A stretch of DNA of 56,124 bases, taken from assembly GCA_903879335.1 (NCBI GenBank), contig CAIRLC010000032.1, positions 1-56,124 of the forward strand. Reading direction: 5' to 3'. This DNA comes from an uncultured Pseudomonadota bacterium. GTDB taxonomy: Bacteria > Pseudomonadota > Gammaproteobacteria > Steroidobacterales > Steroidobacteraceae. A program made the translations under genes and the position numbers. This document shows positions 53,480 to 56,124 of the stretch, one piece after another. The notes below the pieces were generated by a model. That model was given only the letters and a program-made list of their open reading frames with translations, had not been told where the DNA came from and searched no databases. The stretch's first letter is position 1, and each line of letters begins with the position of its first letter.

Positions 53480-53518
53480 AACCCCCTCGGGGCGAGCATG
53501 ATGCTCGCCCTTTTTTTT
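53480..53518 (+). terminator. Strong intrinsic terminator after cysNC; second copy of the 2928 element
   Basis: Perfect 10-bp stem GGGCGAGCAT (53490-53499) / ATGCTCGCCC (53501-53510), then eight T (53511-53518). It lies 139 bp after the cysNC stop. The preceding block AACCCCCTCGGGGCG (53480-53494) is identical to 2928-2942, and ATGGA occurs upstream in both. It could end the cysD-cysNC mRNA or an independent RNA beginning in 53342-53470. The remainder of 53342-53642 has no gene. Confidence 0.75.
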
Positions 53519-53642
53519 GCTCAAAAGTTGGCTTGACGAGGGCTCGGCGCGCCCATCACGGTCCTTGCGTATCTTTGCGTTGTAAGCCTTTGTCCAAGGC
53601 TATACTCTTGATGTACAGCATTTGAACTGGATCGGAGGCGCG

Positions 53643-55136
53643 ATGGCCGGAGTTGAGCAGCACGGCATTGAGCCCATCCCGGACGCGGAGCGTTCAGCAT
53701 CGCTGTTCGATTTTCTGCGCATCTCGTGGGGTGGCTCGAATTCCTTAGCGACGGCTGTTCTCGGCGCCTTCCCCATCATTTTCGGCTTGTCGTTCTGGCA
53801 AGGTGTTTGGGCCTGTGTGCTGGGCGTGAGTCTGGGCGCGGCAGTGCTGGCACCGATGGCACTCTTTGGCGCCCTGAACGGCACCAATAATGCGGTGTCG
53901 TCTAGCGCGCACTTTGGGGTCGTCGGCCGAATTGTGGGCTCATTCCTCAGTCTGTTGACCGCGATCGCCTTCTTTTCCATCAGCGTGTGGTCGAGCGGAG
54001 ACGCGCTGGTCGGTGCGCTCAAATTCGTGGCCGGCGTAACGCCGAGCGATGGCCTCTATGCGCTCGCTTACGCGGTCCTTGGACTTGCCGTACTGTGGGT
54101 CGCGGTCTATGGCTTTCGAATGATGCTGTGGGTCACCAAAATCGCCGTGATGGCGTCGACGGTGCTCTTTGCCGTTGGTTTCGTCGCCTTCGCGCCACAG
54201 TTCGATGCCCGTTTTGCCGGCAGCCAATGGGCTTGGGGGAGCCAAGCTTTTTGGCCGGCTTTTGTCTCGGCGACGCTGGTGGTGCTGGCCAACCCGATTT
54301 CATTCGGCGCGTTTTTAGGCGACTGGACGCGCTATCTGCCCCGCTCAACCTCGCCAGGTCGACTGGTGGGCACGGCCTTCCTCTCTCAGATTTTGAGCTT
54401 GCCGCCATTCATCTTTGGGCTGATGACCGCGACCATCATTGCCCGCACGGCCCCGGCCTACCTCGCCAATGTCGATTACACCGGTGGCCTCATCGCTACG
54501 GCTCCGCGCGCCTTTGCCCTGCCGCTCCTGGTTCTTGCACTCTCGAGTGGCATGTCGACGGGCACACAATCGCTGTACGGCACCGGACTCGATTTCTCCA
54601 GCGTGTTTCCACGCTTATCGCGCGTTCACGCGACGCTGTTGATCGGCGTGATTGCGTTCCTTCTGATCTTCGTCGGCCGTTTCGTTTTCAATCTGATTGA
54701 TGCCATCACGACCTTCGTGTCGTTGATCGTCGTCACGACAACGCCGTGGATGATCATCATGATGTTGGGCTATTGGTGTCGCCGCGGCTACTACCTCACG
54801 GACGCCATGCAAGTGTTCAACCGTGGCGAGGAGGGCGGTGCCTATTGGTTCACCGCTGGATGGAATGTCCCGACCATGACGGTGTGGGTGATCTCGTCGG
54901 TACTTGCTCTGGCTGCTGTGAATATGCCCGGCCATTTCGTGGGTCCATTGGGACGGCAGTTGGGTGCGATGGACTGCTCGCTCGTGTTCGCCTTGTTCGT
55001 GCCTGCCGTCCTGTACCCCATCGCACTTTGGCTCTTTCCAGAACCGCGCGCCGTCTACGGTCCTCACGGCGCACGAATGATTCCGACGGTCGCTGCCGCC
55101 ATCGCGCCGATACGGCGTCGGAGCACGGGTCCATGA
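53643..55136 (+). CDS. NCS1-family purine/cytosine-type permease
   Basis: 497 residues from the ATG at 53643, which follows GGAGG; the frame is open 7 codons upstream. About 12 hydrophobic segments; family motifs include RISWGGSNSLATAVLGAF and LANPISFGAFLGDWTRYLP. Relatives transport cytosine, uracil, allantoin, hydantoin or similar with H+ or Na+. Its stop overlaps the metallohydrolase start by 4 bases, which suggests the hydrolase acts on the imported compound. Confidence 0.88.
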   Translation: MAGVEQHGIEPIPDAERSASLFDFLRISWGGSNSLATAVLGAFPIIFGLSFWQGVWACVLGVSLGAAVLAPMALFGALNGTNNAVSSSAHFGVVGRIVGSFLSLLTAIAFFSISVWSSGDALVGALKFVAGVTPSDGLYALAYAVLGLAVLWVAVYGFRMMLWVTKIAVMASTVLFAVGFVAFAPQFDARFAGSQWAWGSQAFWPAFVSATLVVLANPISFGAFLGDWTRYLPRSTSPGRLVGTAFLSQILSLPPFIFGLMTATIIARTAPAYLANVDYTGGLIATAPRAFALPLLVLALSSGMSTGTQSLYGTGLDFSSVFPRLSRVHATLLIGVIAFLLIFVGRFVFNLIDAITTFVSLIVVTTTPWMIIMMLGYWCRRGYYLTDAMQVFNRGEEGGAYWFTAGWNVPTMTVWVISSVLALAAVNMPGHFVGPLGRQLGAMDCSLVFALFVPAVLYPIALWLFPEPRAVYGPHGARMIPTVAAAIAPIRRRSTGP

Positions 55137-55903
55137 TGTGCGTACACGACGCGGCGGATTGGTACGCCTCCGCCGATGCGGGCGATGGGGTGACGCTTAT
55201 TCATGAGCCGTACATTTTGCCCTTCTACCGTTGCAACATTTGGCACGTCAAAGGTCGTGATCGTTCCCTGCTCTTTGACTCTGGGCTCGGCGTCGTTTCG
55301 CTCAGTGAACGGATGCCCTGGTTACGCGCCTCGCCGCTCGTCGCGATCGCGAGCCATACGCATTTCGATCACATCGGCTCCACCCATGAATTTGATGAGC
55401 GCTGGGTGCACGCCGCTGAAGCTGACATCCTCGCGGCGCCGAGCCGAGAGAGGACGGTGGCTGACCGCTACGCGACGCTTGAGATGTTCGAAAAACTGCC
55501 GCCCGGAGGCTTTGTCCCGGCGCACTACCGCGTCACCCCCGCGCCGGCCACTCGCTTGGTGGAACACGGTGACGTGGTTGATCTTGGCGATCGCGTCTTT
55601 GAAGTTCTGCATGTGCCTGGACACTCCCCGGGCTCTATTGCCCTGTGGAATGCCGAAGATCGAATTCTGCTGTCGGGTGATTCGATCTACGACGGCCCCC
55701 TGATTGATGATGCCTACCACTCGAATACCGACGACTATATTGAAACACTGCACCGGTTGCGCGAGCTGCCGGTGCGTGTTGTACACGGGGGACATTTTCC
55801 GAGTTTCGGCGCAGACCGGTACCGGGAACTGATTGATGAGTATCTTGCTGGCAAACGCCGGCCCGGCTGCCCCGGTGATGGGGCAGGCACCTCACACGAT
55901 TGA
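55133..55903 (+). CDS. Metallo-beta-lactamase-fold hydrolase
   Basis: 256 residues from an ATG overlapping the permease stop; the longer frame to 54746 is inside the permease and rejected. The zinc ligands are in SHTHFDHIGSTHEF, VLHVPGHSPGSIAL, LLSGDSIYDG and VVHGGHF. It is a hydrolase of glyoxalase-II/lactonase type. Substrate unknown; coupling to an NCS1 permease hints at a cyclic amide, lactone or N-heterocycle, but this is inference. Confidence 0.88.
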   Translation: MMCVHDAADWYASADAGDGVTLIHEPYILPFYRCNIWHVKGRDRSLLFDSGLGVVSLSERMPWLRASPLVAIASHTHFDHIGSTHEFDERWVHAAEADILAAPSRERTVADRYATLEMFEKLPPGGFVPAHYRVTPAPATRLVEHGDVVDLGDRVFEVLHVPGHSPGSIALWNAEDRILLSGDSIYDGPLIDDAYHSNTDDYIETLHRLRELPVRVVHGGHFPSFGADRYRELIDEYLAGKRRPGCPGDGAGTSHD

Positions 55904-55921
55904 TCTATGACGAGGACATCC

Positions 55922-56124
55922 ATGTATCCATCGAACCGTTCACACACTTTGCTCCGCGCCGCTATCGCTTCGGTATTGGCCGCACCCTTATGGGCGACTC
56001 CCGCCGCCGCTGCCGGCGAATCCGCGGTTTTAGAGGAAATCGTCGTCACCGCCAATCGACGCGAACAATCCGTCTTGGATGTGCCCTACAACATTTCGGC
56101 AGTCTCCGGCGCGACACTTGAAAA
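55922..56124 (+). CDS. TonB-dependent receptor, N-terminal fragment (runs off the window)
   Basis: 67 residues are visible from the ATG at 55922, which has GAGG upstream. A signal peptide (LLRAAIASVLAAPLWATPAA) is followed by LEEIVVTANRREQSVLDVPY, a near-consensus TonB box and plug start. It begins 18 bp after the hydrolase gene and is probably in the same operon, giving an outer-membrane route for the compound used by the permease and hydrolase. Confidence 0.88.
   Translation, partial: MYPSNRSHTLLRAAIASVLAAPLWATPAAAAGESAVLEEIVVTANRREQSVLDVPYNISAVSGATLE

Noticed and set aside
54746-55132. Upstream extension of the metallohydrolase frame
   Set aside because: It lies inside the permease gene in another frame; the ATG at 55133 overlaps the permease stop in a standard coupled junction.

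Overview
The window looks like a gammaproteobacterial replicon of moderately high G+C. The evidence is a fused CysNC with a separate CysD, a MaeB-type malic enzyme, soxBDAG sarcosine oxidase genes, TonB-dependent receptors and short, often overlapping gene junctions. I cannot name a genus. I saw no rRNA, tRNA, CRISPR array, transposase or integrase.

Layout. 1-4441 (minus): a membrane cytochrome c cut by the window edge, a Tat-exported molybdenum hydroxylase large subunit and a flavoprotein. 4557-9723 (minus): an Rrf2 regulator with a clear operator, malic enzyme MaeB, a FucP-like sugar permease and a rhomboid protease. 9797-21722 is a methylated-amine block. A LysR regulator and soxBDAG read leftward, together with a TetR regulator. 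A trimethylamine-methyltransferase-family protein, a dimethylglycine/sarcosine dehydrogenase-like flavoprotein and an MFS carrier read rightward. Together they would strip methyl groups from betaine-like or N-methylated glycine compounds and feed one-carbon units to tetrahydrofolate. 21979-30350: an aldo/keto reductase, an exported S9 peptidase next to a TonB-dependent receptor, an apparently exported HisC-like aminotransferase, a LOG-family protein and a HutD-family protein.

30389-45735 is a plasmid-type backbone. It holds a complete virB2-virB11 type IV secretion operon (minus), including a 42-residue VirB7-like lipoprotein, a DEDDh exonuclease, a DUF5710 zinc-ribbon protein and a GNAT acetyltransferase. 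It also holds an origin with four 22-bp-phased iterons and an AT-rich stretch, a RepA_C-type initiator, divergent parA-parB with a candidate parS, and a kfrA-like gene whose promoter suggests a leaderless mRNA. No relaxase, coupling protein (VirD4) or VirB1 is present. With metabolic genes on both sides, this points to a chromid or megaplasmid, or to an integrated plasmid.

45845-56124: a fumarylacetoacetate-hydrolase-family gene overlapping a DauA-like D-amino-acid dehydrogenase, a WYL regulator followed by a HEPN (RNxxxH) protein, an ornithine-cyclodeaminase-family reductase, cysD-cysNC for sulfate activation, an NCS1 permease overlapping a metallo-beta-lactamase-fold hydrolase, and the start of another TonB-dependent receptor.

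The features most worth follow-up are the iteron origin with its partition locus, the WYL-HEPN pair, and a 15-bp-identical terminator/sRNA-like element occurring at 2928-2965 and 53480-53518.
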